Below, in pieces: positions 1 through 8,013 of a stretch of DNA of 64,000 bases. Source of the DNA: an uncultured Alloprevotella sp. (GTDB taxonomy: Bacteria > Bacteroidota > Bacteroidia > Bacteroidales > Bacteroidaceae); NCBI GenBank assembly GCA_944322325.1, contig CALUOQ010000002.1:62001-126000 (forward strand), given 5' to 3'. The position numbers and the translations under genes were made by a program. Position 1 is the stretch's first letter. Each line of letters opens with the position of its first letter. The notes under the pieces were generated by a model, which searched no databases, was not told the DNA's origin, and saw nothing but the letters and a program-made list of their open reading frames with translations.

Positions 1-122
1 GACAATATGATGATTCCACTGCTGAGAAGCACATTAAGCCACTCATAACTACTGAGTAACAGGCCAAACAAGAAGTTGGCGACAAGTAGTGTTGCACAAG
101 TAAATAGGACTATTCTCTTCAT
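1..122 (-). CDS. Truncated membrane protein, N-terminal part only
   Basis: Reading the minus strand from an ATG at 122 gives 40 open codons that run off the left edge. The product begins MKRIVLFTCATLLVANFLFG and continues with a second hydrophobic stretch ending in SGIIIL. This is a signal anchor or first transmembrane helix, possibly two helices. It starts 12 bases after the stop of the SPFH gene on the same strand, so it is probably the last visible gene of that operon and may encode a small inner-membrane partner. No family can be assigned from 40 residues. The ORF and hydrophobicity are seen directly; the operon link is inferred from spacing. Confidence 0.5.
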   Translation of the reverse strand, partial: MKRIVLFTCATLLVANFLFGLLLSSYEWLNVLLSSGIIIL

Positions 123-134
123 TGTCGTATGCTT

Positions 135-1247
135 TTATATTGTAGGTAACGGTGGAGGACATTCTTCGCTAAGCAAAGATTGAAAGTCTTCCACATTGCA
201 GATTTTATCCCACGCTTTCATGCCTTTTCTCCAAACCAATGTATCTGCATTGATTTCATTGGCAGAATACTTTTGGCATATAGCATCAAAATCCATTGGC
301 CCAACAGATTTACCGTTAATGCCTAAGTAATAGACAATCGCTTTCGGCAATGACGGAGGAACATCATCAGGGGATAAGCCGTTGGAGAATGTCTTTGCAG
401 CCATAGTTCCGACTGCGCCTCCTATTCCGACACCTGCGCCAAGTCCAAGTGCCGCATTCATTGCGCCTCCGCTCTCGTTTTCTGCTGCTGCATCCAAAAC
501 ATCAAAGGAGCGTGAAAGTCTATAATTCTTCTCACCCATAATCTTGATTTCTGCTGCTGCATCCTTGGCATCTTTCAAGTTCAAGAAACTTGGGTCATCC
601 TCTTTTACAGTAATGGATATGATATTGAACATTTCTATGCCTATGCCATATCTCAGAAAGACCTCTTTCAGACATTCCTTTGCGTACTCTGACAGAACTT
701 CTACCTGAGAATTGATATTCAGCACAGATAAACCTTCTTCTTTCAGCTTGTCATATATGATAACGGTCAACTTAGATAGAATAACACCCCTGAAATATGA
801 AACGACTTTATCCACAGAGAAAGAAGACATGTTACCGACCAACTTTTCAAGGAATGTCCTTGGATTTTCTATTCTGAATCCATATTGTCCGTAAGCTCTG
901 ATTGGAACAATAACATCATATTTGGGGTCTTCTATCTGCAATGGCGTTTGCGTACCCCATTTGCAATCAAGCAATGAAATTTGATTCACAAACCATACTT
1001 CCGCTTGGAAAGGAGAGTCGCCTCCGAAAGGCAGGTTTACAACCTTGTCTAATAGGGGGATATTTTCTGTCTTTATGGTGTAAGTGCCACTGCTAAACTC
1101 ATCATATAGTTTGCCCCCCTTCACAAAAATAGCCGTCTGTTCAGGATAGACCACTAACTGAGAGCCTAAGCGGATTTGCTCCGAAGGGAACTTATAAACA
1201 AGCTCCTTGTCGTTTACTTCCCATTTTACTACATCTACTATTGCCAT
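135..1247 (-). CDS. SPFH (band 7)-domain protein with C-terminal GYF_2 domain, YdjI-like
   Basis: The 370-residue protein resembles the YdjI / virion-core-protein-like SPFH family. Residues ~1-240 form the SPFH region (it begins MAIVDVVKWEVNDKELVYKF, with a VIVPIRAYGQYGFRIENP stretch typical of the family). A Gly/Ala-rich linker follows (AALGLGAGVGIGGAVG, ~265-285). Residues ~305-360 look like a GYF_2/DUF4339 module (YYLGINGKSVGPMDFDAI, then LVWRKGMKAWDKI). Such proteins lack a classical membrane anchor and are thought to assemble at membranes, in some bacteria with phage-shock-type proteins. It lies 11 bases downstream of a zinc-ribbon membrane protein, which suggests a membrane-associated complex. 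Domain order is visible; the stress role is inferred from the family. Confidence 0.8.
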   Translation of the reverse strand: MAIVDVVKWEVNDKELVYKFPSEQIRLGSQLVVYPEQTAIFVKGGKLYDEFSSGTYTIKTENIPLLDKVVNLPFGGDSPFQAEVWFVNQISLLDCKWGTQTPLQIEDPKYDVIVPIRAYGQYGFRIENPRTFLEKLVGNMSSFSVDKVVSYFRGVILSKLTVIIYDKLKEEGLSVLNINSQVEVLSEYAKECLKEVFLRYGIGIEMFNIISITVKEDDPSFLNLKDAKDAAAEIKIMGEKNYRLSRSFDVLDAAAENESGGAMNAALGLGAGVGIGGAVGTMAAKTFSNGLSPDDVPPSLPKAIVYYLGINGKSVGPMDFDAICQKYSANEINADTLVWRKGMKAWDKICNVEDFQSLLSEECPPPLPTI

Positions 1248-1258
1248 ACTCTTATGAA

Positions 1259-2014
1259 TTAATCAAATAGTGATGATAAAAACAGAGGCAACCCTACAAA
1301 CAGTAAAAAAAGAAAGATTACAATTGCAAAACTTATGAGAAATTTTAGACATTCTTTTTTACGTTCCTCTCTGAACTTTTCTTCCTCTTTTTTACGTTTT
1401 TCCCTGAACTTTTCTTCCTTTTCTTTATTTTCCTGTTCGATACATTGAAGGTAATATTCATATAGTTTATCCGTTGCATTCGTATATTTTGAATGGTCGA
1501 AAATCGTATTATAGAATGCTTGACAAATGAGGACAAATAGTATTTCCTTTCCTTCCTTAACCTCATCTATTTTACAGTTCTTCCAATCTAAATTGCAAAA
1601 TGTCTCTAAAATATCAAGGTTATCCGTTCCTATATACATATCATCAGAGTAATCATATTTTTTTCCATCCGAAATAATGGTTTTTATACCTCTTATCCGT
1701 AATTGGTTAAGAGTGAAAGAGTAGCTAATTCTATACTGACTAATCCTATCACAATGACCTATTTGATAAGATATTTCAAGGTCGGCTATGTCATTGAACT
1801 CGTCATATTCTAAACTAAAAATCCGTTCATCAAATTTGATTTGAGGCTTTCCCTTTATTTCACTGACAGAAACTTCAGGAGAAGGTTCGCTTTTTTTCGT
1901 TTTCTTCTTCTTTGTTTTTTTCGTTGCAACCAAAGATGCACCGCAAAATTGGCACGAAGTAGACGTGCTTTCATTGGGCGCACCGCAATTAGGGCAAATA
2001 ATCTGATTATCCAT
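1259..2014 (-). CDS. Zinc-ribbon protein with coiled coil and C-terminal membrane anchor
   Basis: 251 residues. The N-terminus carries a double CxxC zinc ribbon (C7, C10, C21, C24: CPNC and CQFC). A lysine-rich tract follows, then a central domain of unknown fold (~55-190), a highly charged helical segment with repeated EEKFREKRKK-type units (~195-225), and one C-terminal transmembrane helix (FAIVIFLFLLFVGLPLFL). This is the architecture of tail-anchored zinc-ribbon proteins that accompany SPFH/GYF proteins. The gene lies between the WG-like gene (5 bases away) and the SPFH gene (11 bases away) in one operon. Function unknown; adaptor or scaffold is an inference. Confidence 0.65.
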   Translation of the reverse strand: MDNQIICPNCGAPNESTSTSCQFCGASLVATKKTKKKKTKKSEPSPEVSVSEIKGKPQIKFDERIFSLEYDEFNDIADLEISYQIGHCDRISQYRISYSFTLNQLRIRGIKTIISDGKKYDYSDDMYIGTDNLDILETFCNLDWKNCKIDEVKEGKEILFVLICQAFYNTIFDHSKYTNATDKLYEYYLQCIEQENKEKEEKFREKRKKEEEKFREERKKECLKFLISFAIVIFLFLLFVGLPLFLSSLFD

Positions 2015-2019
2015 AACTA

Positions 2020-2487
2020 CTATTTTTTCAGTTTGGTGGAATCATACTTTGGAAACCAAGGAATAAACCCAAAAATCTTTCGGGAAATGGTAGAAATGGC
2101 TTCATATCTGCCACTATGCTTAAATTCTCTGATAAATATTCGTTTCGCACTAATGCACTCTACACAGATTTCCACATCTACAACATCAAACAATCCATAT
2201 TTACCATTCTCCTTTATGGAGAAATAGCGTTGATGATTATTTATTAAAGTAGCGACATCTTCATATACACAGGGACACAACTCTTTCCCATTGATGTTAC
2301 ATATTCCCTTCAAGCAATTCTTGGAAACAATCAGAATCCCTTCCAAATACTCTATTCCTGAATACTGGTGTCTTGGGATAATAGTATTCTGATTCCCATC
2401 AATAACCTCAACACTGCCATCTGCAAACTTCCTCTTATAAAGACCTTTGCAGATAAAGTCTGAACTAAGAATTTGGTCTGCATTCAT
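2020..2487 (-). CDS. WG-repeat-like hypothetical protein
   Basis: 155 residues with two beta-repeat units resembling WG (KWG/Leptospira-type) repeats: one around KGICNINGKELCPCVYEDV and one around YFSIKENGKYGLFDV, each with the G-x(1-3)-D/N-G spacing of the family. WG repeats usually mediate protein contacts and have no catalytic role. The start overlaps the preceding small ORF by four bases (ATGA), which is typical of translational coupling. The C-terminal ~35 residues are basic. The repeat assignment is moderate because only two units are visible and the tryptophans are replaced. Confidence 0.55.
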   Translation of the reverse strand: MNADQILSSDFICKGLYKRKFADGSVEVIDGNQNTIIPRHQYSGIEYLEGILIVSKNCLKGICNINGKELCPCVYEDVATLINNHQRYFSIKENGKYGLFDVVDVEICVECISAKRIFIREFKHSGRYEAISTISRKIFGFIPWFPKYDSTKLKK

Positions 2488-2657
2488 AGTTTCTCTATTG
2501 ACAGTATAATGACATCGGCATCTTTTCTTACTGTCCCTCTTTGCTTCAAGGCGGTTATGGCTTCAGACTCACTGCCTGAATGAAGCATAATGGTAGTTGT
2601 GGCATTGGTTGCGCTACCTGCACTTTGAATGCGATACTTTACTCTGTAGCTGTTCAT
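2484..2657 (-). CDS. Small conserved-looking hypothetical protein (57 aa)
   Basis: I place the start at the internal ATG at 2657 (MNSYRVKYRIQSAG...), because the product from there has a compact alpha/beta pattern and an in-frame ATG six codons earlier adds only MHKVII. The sequence alternates short strands and a helix (SESEAITALKQRGTV), reminiscent of small double-psi or ferredoxin-like folds, but no family is recognised. It is the first gene of the minus-strand operon, overlapping the next gene by four bases, and lies just downstream of the structured RNA candidate. Confidence 0.5.
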   Translation of the reverse strand: MNSYRVKYRIQSAGSATNATTTIMLHSGSESEAITALKQRGTVRKDADVIILSIEKL

Positions 2658-2724
2658 AATGATAACTTTATGCACCTACTGGCTCGCTTGGTGGGGTTCT
2701 TTATTTTGTTTTTGTAGGCACATA

Positions 2725-2965
2725 AAAAAGGTGAGCCACTTCAACGATTTTCTCTCGTAGACAGGTTCACCACAAACCTTGGAAGTAGAGATGCACGTTT
2801 CCGCAACTCACCCAAGGCGTATATCTGATTAACGGATATGCGACCAAGGGGAGAGCGTTTTCGGTGCTTTCTAACTTCCGTTGACTGTTGTGGTGATTAG
2901 TCTACGTCAGAAACGCCAAAACACTTTCCTATATGTCTGCCAACAGCCCACATTGAGCCATTGAC
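2725..2965 (-). ncRNA. Candidate long-hairpin structured RNA, unassigned
   Basis: This non-coding interval folds into a long imperfect hairpin. Paired blocks from outside in: 2756-2762 with 2900-2906 (7 bp), 2767-2775 with 2888-2896 (9 bp), 2781-2786 with 2874-2879 (6 bp), 2793-2796 with 2864-2867, 2802-2804 with 2855-2857, 2811-2813 with 2848-2850, and an apical stem 2818-2825 with 2835-2842. On the minus strand a TATCTTTG promoter box lies at 2977-2970, and the RNA would end in a CACC then TTTTTT run near 2725. The architecture (long rod with symmetric internal loops) resembles 6S-like RNAs, but I cannot assign a family. One apical pair is better satisfied by the plus strand, so orientation is not certain. 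Confidence 0.5.
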
Positions 2966-3236
2966 GCACCAAAGATACAAAAAAATCGCTTTGCATAGGC
3001 AGATTTTCCTGAAAATATTTGCTGTATTGATATTTTCTATTATAAGAAACGGATCAAGGCCGCTTCCATTCTATATAGAAACTACAATCAAAAACAGATA
3101 CATTATTGGTATCAACTTTTGATTGCCATACTTTTGAATCACTATAACCTTTTAGATTATGCTGATACATAAAAGATACTGTATCAAAGTCCGTTGAAAG
3201 ATTATTTTGATACAGTTCTCATTTTGCTACAGTTAG

Positions 3237-4214
3237 TCAAACCAAAAGATTTCTCACAGAATTTACATAGTTGATTCCACCACTTGTACTATTCAGCATC
3301 TTTTCCCAAGTCTGACGGATTTTAGTCATTCTCTTGTCAAATCCTGAACGGGAAGCATAGAGAGGTTTCAAAGTCATCTCGATTGTTTTTATATCTCCGT
3401 GGTATGCATTCAATATCTTCTGCATAGCAAAATCATCAAAGGTGTCTGCTTGAATTTCGGGTACGTCTGAAGTGTGGCCAAATACTCGGTCGTACATAGT
3501 CAATATTGGATTGGCTTCTGCATTCAACACATCATTGATATAAGTGTCTTTAAGGTTAAGGTAACTTCTAACTTTACCAATAGTTTCAAGTTTTACCTCA
3601 AACCTTGTTACACCATTGAATTGCTTTACGACCTCCCATTTGTTAGGGAGTATAGAAAGAAAGTCCTTATTCTTAGGCTTGATTATTTCTTTCTCTTTGC
3701 GATAGATACGGATGCACTCTTTACACTTGGAAGATTTAACGTCTCTAATGAAGTCTATACCTTCACTATCGTAATAATCCCATTTGTAGCGTCTGTAATT
3801 CTTCACCCATATTGACAATGCTTGCAGGGTTTCATCTGATAGGGTTACATGTACATCCTTGGTTACATCTGCTGAGGTTATACATCCCGTTTGCAGTATG
3901 CCGTCCACATCTATCCGACAAATACCTAACTTATTGATATTCTCAAGACATTGCCTAATGGTGTACTTTGAAATAAGTTTGGGATAATCTTCTCCCAAAA
4001 TCTTACTCGAAAACTCCAAGGTTAATGTTTGCTTGGGCTTGCTTACAGCAATGAATAAGTTGAAAGGTACAAGTTTATCATTTTCTGATGAGTAATATTG
4101 TCCTATCAAGTCCCCATTTTCGGGATTATACCTTTGGTTGAACTGAATCTGTCGTTCTAACAGATATTTATAGTTGGCTTTTATCTTCAGCCTGTCGAAT
4201 GTTAAATAAGTCAC
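3237..4214 (-). CDS. Putative phage/plasmid replication initiation protein
   Basis: 325 residues beginning MTYLTFDRLKIKANYKYL. The layout resembles rolling-circle Rep proteins of small plasmids and filamentous-phage-like elements: an opening FDRLK segment, an internal CRIDVDG...ADVTKDV block, a basic RKEKE stretch and a TRFEVKL strand. No complete HUH motif is obvious, so family placement rests on overall look. AT-rich composition and the adjacent NUMOD3-like mini-protein support a mobile-element origin. If correct, it would nick or recruit machinery at the element origin. It could instead be a structural relative without replication activity. Confidence 0.45.
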   Translation of the reverse strand: MTYLTFDRLKIKANYKYLLERQIQFNQRYNPENGDLIGQYYSSENDKLVPFNLFIAVSKPKQTLTLEFSSKILGEDYPKLISKYTIRQCLENINKLGICRIDVDGILQTGCITSADVTKDVHVTLSDETLQALSIWVKNYRRYKWDYYDSEGIDFIRDVKSSKCKECIRIYRKEKEIIKPKNKDFLSILPNKWEVVKQFNGVTRFEVKLETIGKVRSYLNLKDTYINDVLNAEANPILTMYDRVFGHTSDVPEIQADTFDDFAMQKILNAYHGDIKTIEMTLKPLYASRSGFDKRMTKIRQTWEKMLNSTSGGINYVNSVRNLLV

Positions 4215-4328
4215 TATTCATAAGAATATCCTTTTTATTTTTCAGAAATGTACTCTACAGGCTACATTTCCCCCTTTTGATAATGCGATAACAGAGAGAG
4301 GTGACAGCCTCTCTTCTATTTATTCTCA

Positions 4329-4475
4329 CTATCTATAATCAGGAATCGTTTCCCAATAGGCTTTGAGGGCAACTGATATCGCCCTCTTGTGTTGCGCACT
4401 TTTAGCCCGCCCTTTGAGGCTTGCGCTGATTTTGCGTTTTGTTTCTTCGCTTCTTTGTCTTGTAATTCTTTTCAT
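4329..4475 (-). CDS. 48-residue NUMOD3-like DNA-binding mini-protein
   Basis: An ATG at 4475 on the minus strand opens a 48-codon frame ending in TAG at 4329. It has a SEETKRKISASLKGRAKS motif followed by QHKRAISVALKAYWE: two short helices, each with the S/A-x-x-x-K-x-x-I-S-x-x-L-K signature of NUMOD3 modules, which bind DNA in homing endonucleases. Here the module stands alone without any nuclease domain. It precedes the Rep-like gene on the same strand (gap ~115 bases), so it may be an accessory DNA-binding or copy-control protein of the same element. Real coding status is supported by the repeated motif; the role is inferred. Confidence 0.55.
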   Translation of the reverse strand: MKRITRQRSEETKRKISASLKGRAKSAQHKRAISVALKAYWETIPDYR

Positions 4476-4927
4476 ACTCTTAATCCATTATACATATATA
4501 AATATAGGTAAGACTGAAAGGATTATCAAGATTAGTAAGTTCCTCTCAAATTCTGTAGAAAATTTTGAGGATGACAAAGCACTTGGATTAAAGACATACC
4601 CCTCTTCCTTAAGGAAGGCATTATAAGCGGGGATACGGGGGTAGGAAGACATACATCCCCCTACCTGCCAATATGTTACAAGTCCATCCCTGACAAAAAC
4701 ACTACTGAAAGTGCTTGCCCATAATTTAGGGGTAAGTTTTTCTGTATTCTTTTGGCCATATACCTAAGAAACAGTCTTTGCGAAAAAGAAATCAAACCGT
4801 CGTTCTTTGAACTTTGTTAGGTGGAAGTATTGGCTTTGTGGGGTCAGGAATCCAATGCCTCAACTCCCAAATCTTATCCAAGTCCTCTAAAAATTGGTTC
4901 GAGAATAGAACGGTCAAGGGTACTGAA

Positions 4928-4965
4928 TGGGAGAAAGATTTTCATCTTTCTCCTTTTTCTTTTTT
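4928..4965 (+). terminator. Strong intrinsic terminator
   Basis: Ten-base arms GGAGAAAGAT and ATCTTTCTCC with a four-base loop, immediately followed by TTTTTCTTTTTT on the plus strand. It is a textbook factor-independent terminator, yet no intact plus-strand gene precedes it, which supports loss or truncation of a gene in this boundary region. Confidence 0.75.
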
Positions 4966-5339
4966 ATCCCCTCGCAATTCGTTGGTCTGCTGATAGATTC
5001 GGTTGTAAAAGTTGGTCCGATATTTTTCCGTCAGTTTCGATTATTTCAGGAAACATCGAGCCCGATTTTTATCTGCTTAACGAAAGAAACGTTGCGTTTC
5101 CATTTGGACACTTCATACATCACTTGGACACCGACCTCAATAAAAAGATGTTGAATGAATAGTCAGCCACCTCCATCCCGTGGACTATATGCTCCTGAAC
5201 TGCCGACAATCTTAGTATCAACACCTATGCGGAAAAGTCTAAAACGGGCGAACATCAGACTCTGTATTGACTCCACGGGACTGAATATCTCGGAGAAGGG
5301 CAAATGAGTATCAAAACTAAAAATTACATCTGCTGCAAT

Positions 5340-5364
5340 TTTGCATCGCTGCAAGATAGCTTTG
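5340..5364 (+). promoter_or_regulatory. Bacteroidota-type promoter for the ATPase operon
   Basis: A TAGCTTTG box at 5357-5364 matches the -7 consensus TAnnTTTG, with a TTTG at 5340-5343 as a possible -33 element (spacing shorter than usual). It lies 33 bases before the ATG at 5398. Confidence 0.45.
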
Positions 5365-5397
5365 CATCCATGTAACAAGTTTGATCCAAAACTCCAA

Positions 5398-6249
5398 ATG
5401 AGAAATATCGTCAAAGTAAAAGATATCGTATTCGATAAGGACCTATTTATTAACTACTTGTCAGGAACTGTACTTGACTTGCTGTTATGCAGCTACCGCG
5501 GGCTTCCCAAGGGTGTCAACTATATGGTGATAGGTGATCCGGGAGTGGGCAAAACGACCATCATCCTTGATTTGATGGCAAACATTCATAAAATGCAACC
5601 TCATGTTCGAATGCTTTTTGTGAGTGCAGAAATGAACGAAATCGATCTGGCTATTTACGTACAACGCTATCCCAAGTTTGGCAACTTGGACATTATGTTC
5701 GTTGAAGCAGAATTTGATACTGACGCACACACCCTTGAGGATTTTGAAGATACACTAACCGAAGGATGGGACATCGTGGCAATCGACTCATTCTATGAAC
5801 TACAAGGTATCGTAAAAGAAGAAGAGAATATCACACTCAAGAAGGCAGAAAGCCTCTTGCTCGCAATCATAAAAAAGCAGAACAAAGCGGAAAACACGAG
5901 AGGAGTGCACACCTCGTTCCTGACTATACAGCAAGTCACGAAGAGCGGCGCCTTCATCGGTAGCAACCGCTTGAAACACATGATAACCGCCATGATGGAA
6001 CTACGACTTGACAATCCGAAAAACATCTATTCCGACCGTTACGTCACCTTCTCCAAACATCGCCGCGGTGATGTGGGGGTGAAACTATACTACAGTCTCA
6101 GTCAGACTGGAGATGTCTATTTCGACGAGAAACGCTTCTACAACGACAGAAAATTACGAACGCTTCAAAATGAAGTAAGTTCGCAACTTCACGAATATGC
6201 CGACAGATTCAATAAACTTTTTAATCACATTCAAGATGGTAACGAATAA
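5398..6249 (+). CDS. RecA/KaiC/RadA-superfamily ATPase, stand-alone
   Basis: 283 residues from the ATG at 5398. Walker A is GDPGVGKT (46-53), followed by a FVSAEMNEIDLA strand-helix typical of RadA/KaiC proteins (usually SGEES), and Walker B WDIVAIDS (~124-131). A QQVTKSGAFIGS segment corresponds to the core strand region of RecA folds, and a basic region near 220 (FSKHRRGD) could contact DNA. Unlike RadA/Sms it lacks the N-terminal four-cysteine zinc finger and the C-terminal Lon-like domain, so it is the bare ATPase core. It overlaps the DUF932-like gene by 14 bases, implying coupled translation. Role in DNA or RNA handling is inferred from the superfamily and neighbours. Confidence 0.75.
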   Translation: MRNIVKVKDIVFDKDLFINYLSGTVLDLLLCSYRGLPKGVNYMVIGDPGVGKTTIILDLMANIHKMQPHVRMLFVSAEMNEIDLAIYVQRYPKFGNLDIMFVEAEFDTDAHTLEDFEDTLTEGWDIVAIDSFYELQGIVKEEENITLKKAESLLLAIIKKQNKAENTRGVHTSFLTIQQVTKSGAFIGSNRLKHMITAMMELRLDNPKNIYSDRYVTFSKHRRGDVGVKLYYSLSQTGDVYFDEKRFYNDRKLRTLQNEVSSQLHEYADRFNKLFNHIQDGNE

Positions 6250-7297
6250 AGAATACGAATTAAAACGCAATGCGCTTTTACAGGAACAGGCTCCATTCGT
6301 CGTACTCAACAAGAACGAGCTGTTCGCTGAACGTGAAAACTTCTACAACGTACGCGGCGTATCAGTCATGGTTACGCCACACGTACAAAACAGGCTTGAC
6401 CAGCTGATTGGTTTTTCGAGCCGCCAACGTGAGGGACTGAAACAAACTTATGGAGACAACACCATGGTTAACCTACGAAACGGTTTTGCAATGGCCAACT
6501 GCGTGGCAAATCCTAAAAAGTTTGCCTTGATTGCCAACTCTGCCGAGCGCATAATAGACGGTATCGTAGCGCTGGACGAAGAGGCCATCCCTATGCGCTC
6601 TTTCTTCAATATAGTCGAAATGTTGGCTGACAAACATAGTTATGAAGTTGAGCAAATACAAAGCTCCTTCAATGCTACGTACGGGATAACCGTACGCCTG
6701 ATGCCTATTCACCCGAAACATGATGCACCTTTCGACAACGACGAGTTTGTCACTAACGGCTTATACCTAAAATGGAATTTGGGGGAAATAGAACTCGGCA
6801 ACTACTATCTCAGGCTAATCTGCACGAACGGACAAATGCAGCTCTCTCAAAATGCATTAGAACATGTTCACCGAATCAACGATACGCACATGGCGGATAT
6901 TCTCAACTCGCCCAACCAATCAACACTAATTACCCGGAATTGGGATTCCTTCAAGAACGCAGCAAATATCGCCCGCCAAACTCCTGCCTCGCTGTCGGAG
7001 GTGCACTATGGTAAAAATCTGCTGCTGCGCCATGGAGCCCCAGAAGACTTGGCCGAACAGCTGATGCCCTACAGCCGGCTTCTAGACATGTATGGTTCAA
7101 AAGGACTCCACGTTCCGGCTGCGCAGGCAAAAAGCGACATCAATATGTATGACCTATTCAACCGCTTGACCGACTTCGCTTCACACAACCAAGTGTGGGA
7201 ACAGACCGACGACCGCTCTTCCTCGCTTATGCAACAGAGTATGCGACTATTCCTGCGCAAAAGAGACATCCAGACCTATTATGACATCTTCTCTTAA
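6236..7297 (+). CDS. DUF932-like protein
   Basis: 353 residues from the ATG at 6236, which lies within the end of the ATPase gene. The central and later parts fit the DUF932 / phage-plasmid-like protein pattern: a long N-terminal alpha/beta region, TNGLYLKWNLGEIELGNYYL, then the hallmark LRLICTNGQ, followed by helical segments ending in IQTYYDIFS. DUF932 proteins are widespread on plasmids, phages and ICEs and have no proven activity. Its tight packing between a RecA-fold ATPase and a phospholipase D-like protein suggests a shared DNA-processing task. Assignment rests mainly on the CTNG motif and length. Confidence 0.6.
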   Translation: MVTNKEYELKRNALLQEQAPFVVLNKNELFAERENFYNVRGVSVMVTPHVQNRLDQLIGFSSRQREGLKQTYGDNTMVNLRNGFAMANCVANPKKFALIANSAERIIDGIVALDEEAIPMRSFFNIVEMLADKHSYEVEQIQSSFNATYGITVRLMPIHPKHDAPFDNDEFVTNGLYLKWNLGEIELGNYYLRLICTNGQMQLSQNALEHVHRINDTHMADILNSPNQSTLITRNWDSFKNAANIARQTPASLSEVHYGKNLLLRHGAPEDLAEQLMPYSRLLDMYGSKGLHVPAAQAKSDINMYDLFNRLTDFASHNQVWEQTDDRSSSLMQQSMRLFLRKRDIQTYYDIFS

Positions 7298-7308
7298 CCA
7301 AACATTCC

Positions 7309-7821
7309 ATGATAAAATTCATTTCCGACATAGCGCACTACGATCTTGTACTGAATCTTGCAGCGCAGGCACGAACGTCCCTATGGATAGGCACGGCGGA
7401 CATCAAAGACCTTTACGTAATGCGCAAGGGGACAATCCTTCCGTTTTTAGCCGTTCTATCAGAATTGATAAACAAAGGGATAACGATAAGGCTGATCCAC
7501 GCCAAAGAACCTGGACGCCCCTTCCAGAAAGACTTCGACAGCTACCCTCTACTAGCCCAGCGACTGGAGCGAGCGCTGTGTCCACGCGTCCATTTCAAGA
7601 TAATCATCATCGACTCCACTCTCTGCTATCTCGGCAGCGCAAACCTGACAGGAGCCGGAATGGGAATAAAATCCTCACTACGCCGAAATTTTGAAGCCGG
7701 CATTCTGACGGATGAAACCGCAATTCTCAATCCCGCCATCGAAGAATTTGACAAAGTCTGGCGCGGTACTGAATGTTTGAAATGCCAACGGAAACAGTAT
7801 TGCCCGGCCCCAATCATCTAA
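7309..7821 (+). CDS. Single-HKD phospholipase D-like protein with C-terminal Cys cluster
   Basis: 170 residues. One HKD motif is present: H95, K97 and D102 (HFKIIIID), followed by GSANLTGAGMG (109-119). With a single motif the enzyme would need to dimerise to form an active site, as in Nuc/BfiI-type nucleases. The C-terminus carries CLKCQRKQYC (~157-166), a possible half zinc ribbon. There is no signal peptide, so a cytoplasmic nuclease is more likely than a lipase. It follows the DUF932-like gene by 11 bases and is the last gene of the three-gene operon. Substrate unknown. Confidence 0.75.
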   Translation: MIKFISDIAHYDLVLNLAAQARTSLWIGTADIKDLYVMRKGTILPFLAVLSELINKGITIRLIHAKEPGRPFQKDFDSYPLLAQRLERALCPRVHFKIIIIDSTLCYLGSANLTGAGMGIKSSLRRNFEAGILTDETAILNPAIEEFDKVWRGTECLKCQRKQYCPAPII

Positions 7822-8013
7822 ATCTCACATTACTTACCGAATAAATACATATAGATTAGCGACATCCTATAGCTGGAAAATTTATCACTTGAGCACTCAA
7901 AAACTACCCGATCCCTCTGCTCCAGTCTCTCAAAAAAGATGAAAGGATACATCCCAACGATTTACAGCTTATAGGATTCGCGATTAACGAACGATTAACG
8001 ACCTCCTCATAAA

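Larger units (their letters stand above)
4476..5397. other. Gene-poor boundary between AT-rich element and island
   Basis: No convincing complete gene. On the minus strand a start-less open frame (4941 to stop at 4792) ends with WELRHWIPDPTKPILPPNKV and looks like a coding remnant of a C-terminus. On the plus strand the frame closing at 5162 (ending HHLDTDLNKKMLNE) may be another remnant. A strong hairpin with a T-rich tail sits at 4928-4965. Composition shifts from AT-rich to more balanced across this stretch, so an element end or attachment site may lie here, but I could not identify a matching direct repeat. Confidence 0.35.

Noticed and set aside
4880-4905. tRNA 3'-end-like GGTTCGAG stretch as an attachment site
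   Set aside because: No acceptor or anticodon stem can be folded around it and no matching direct repeat was found.
4821-5162. Plus-strand 113-codon ORF
   Set aside because: Spans a strong terminator hairpin; only its last part may be a remnant.
5398-6249. RadA/Sms or circadian KaiC
   Set aside because: Lacks the RadA zinc finger and Lon-like domain and has only one ATPase core, so only the superfamily can be stated.
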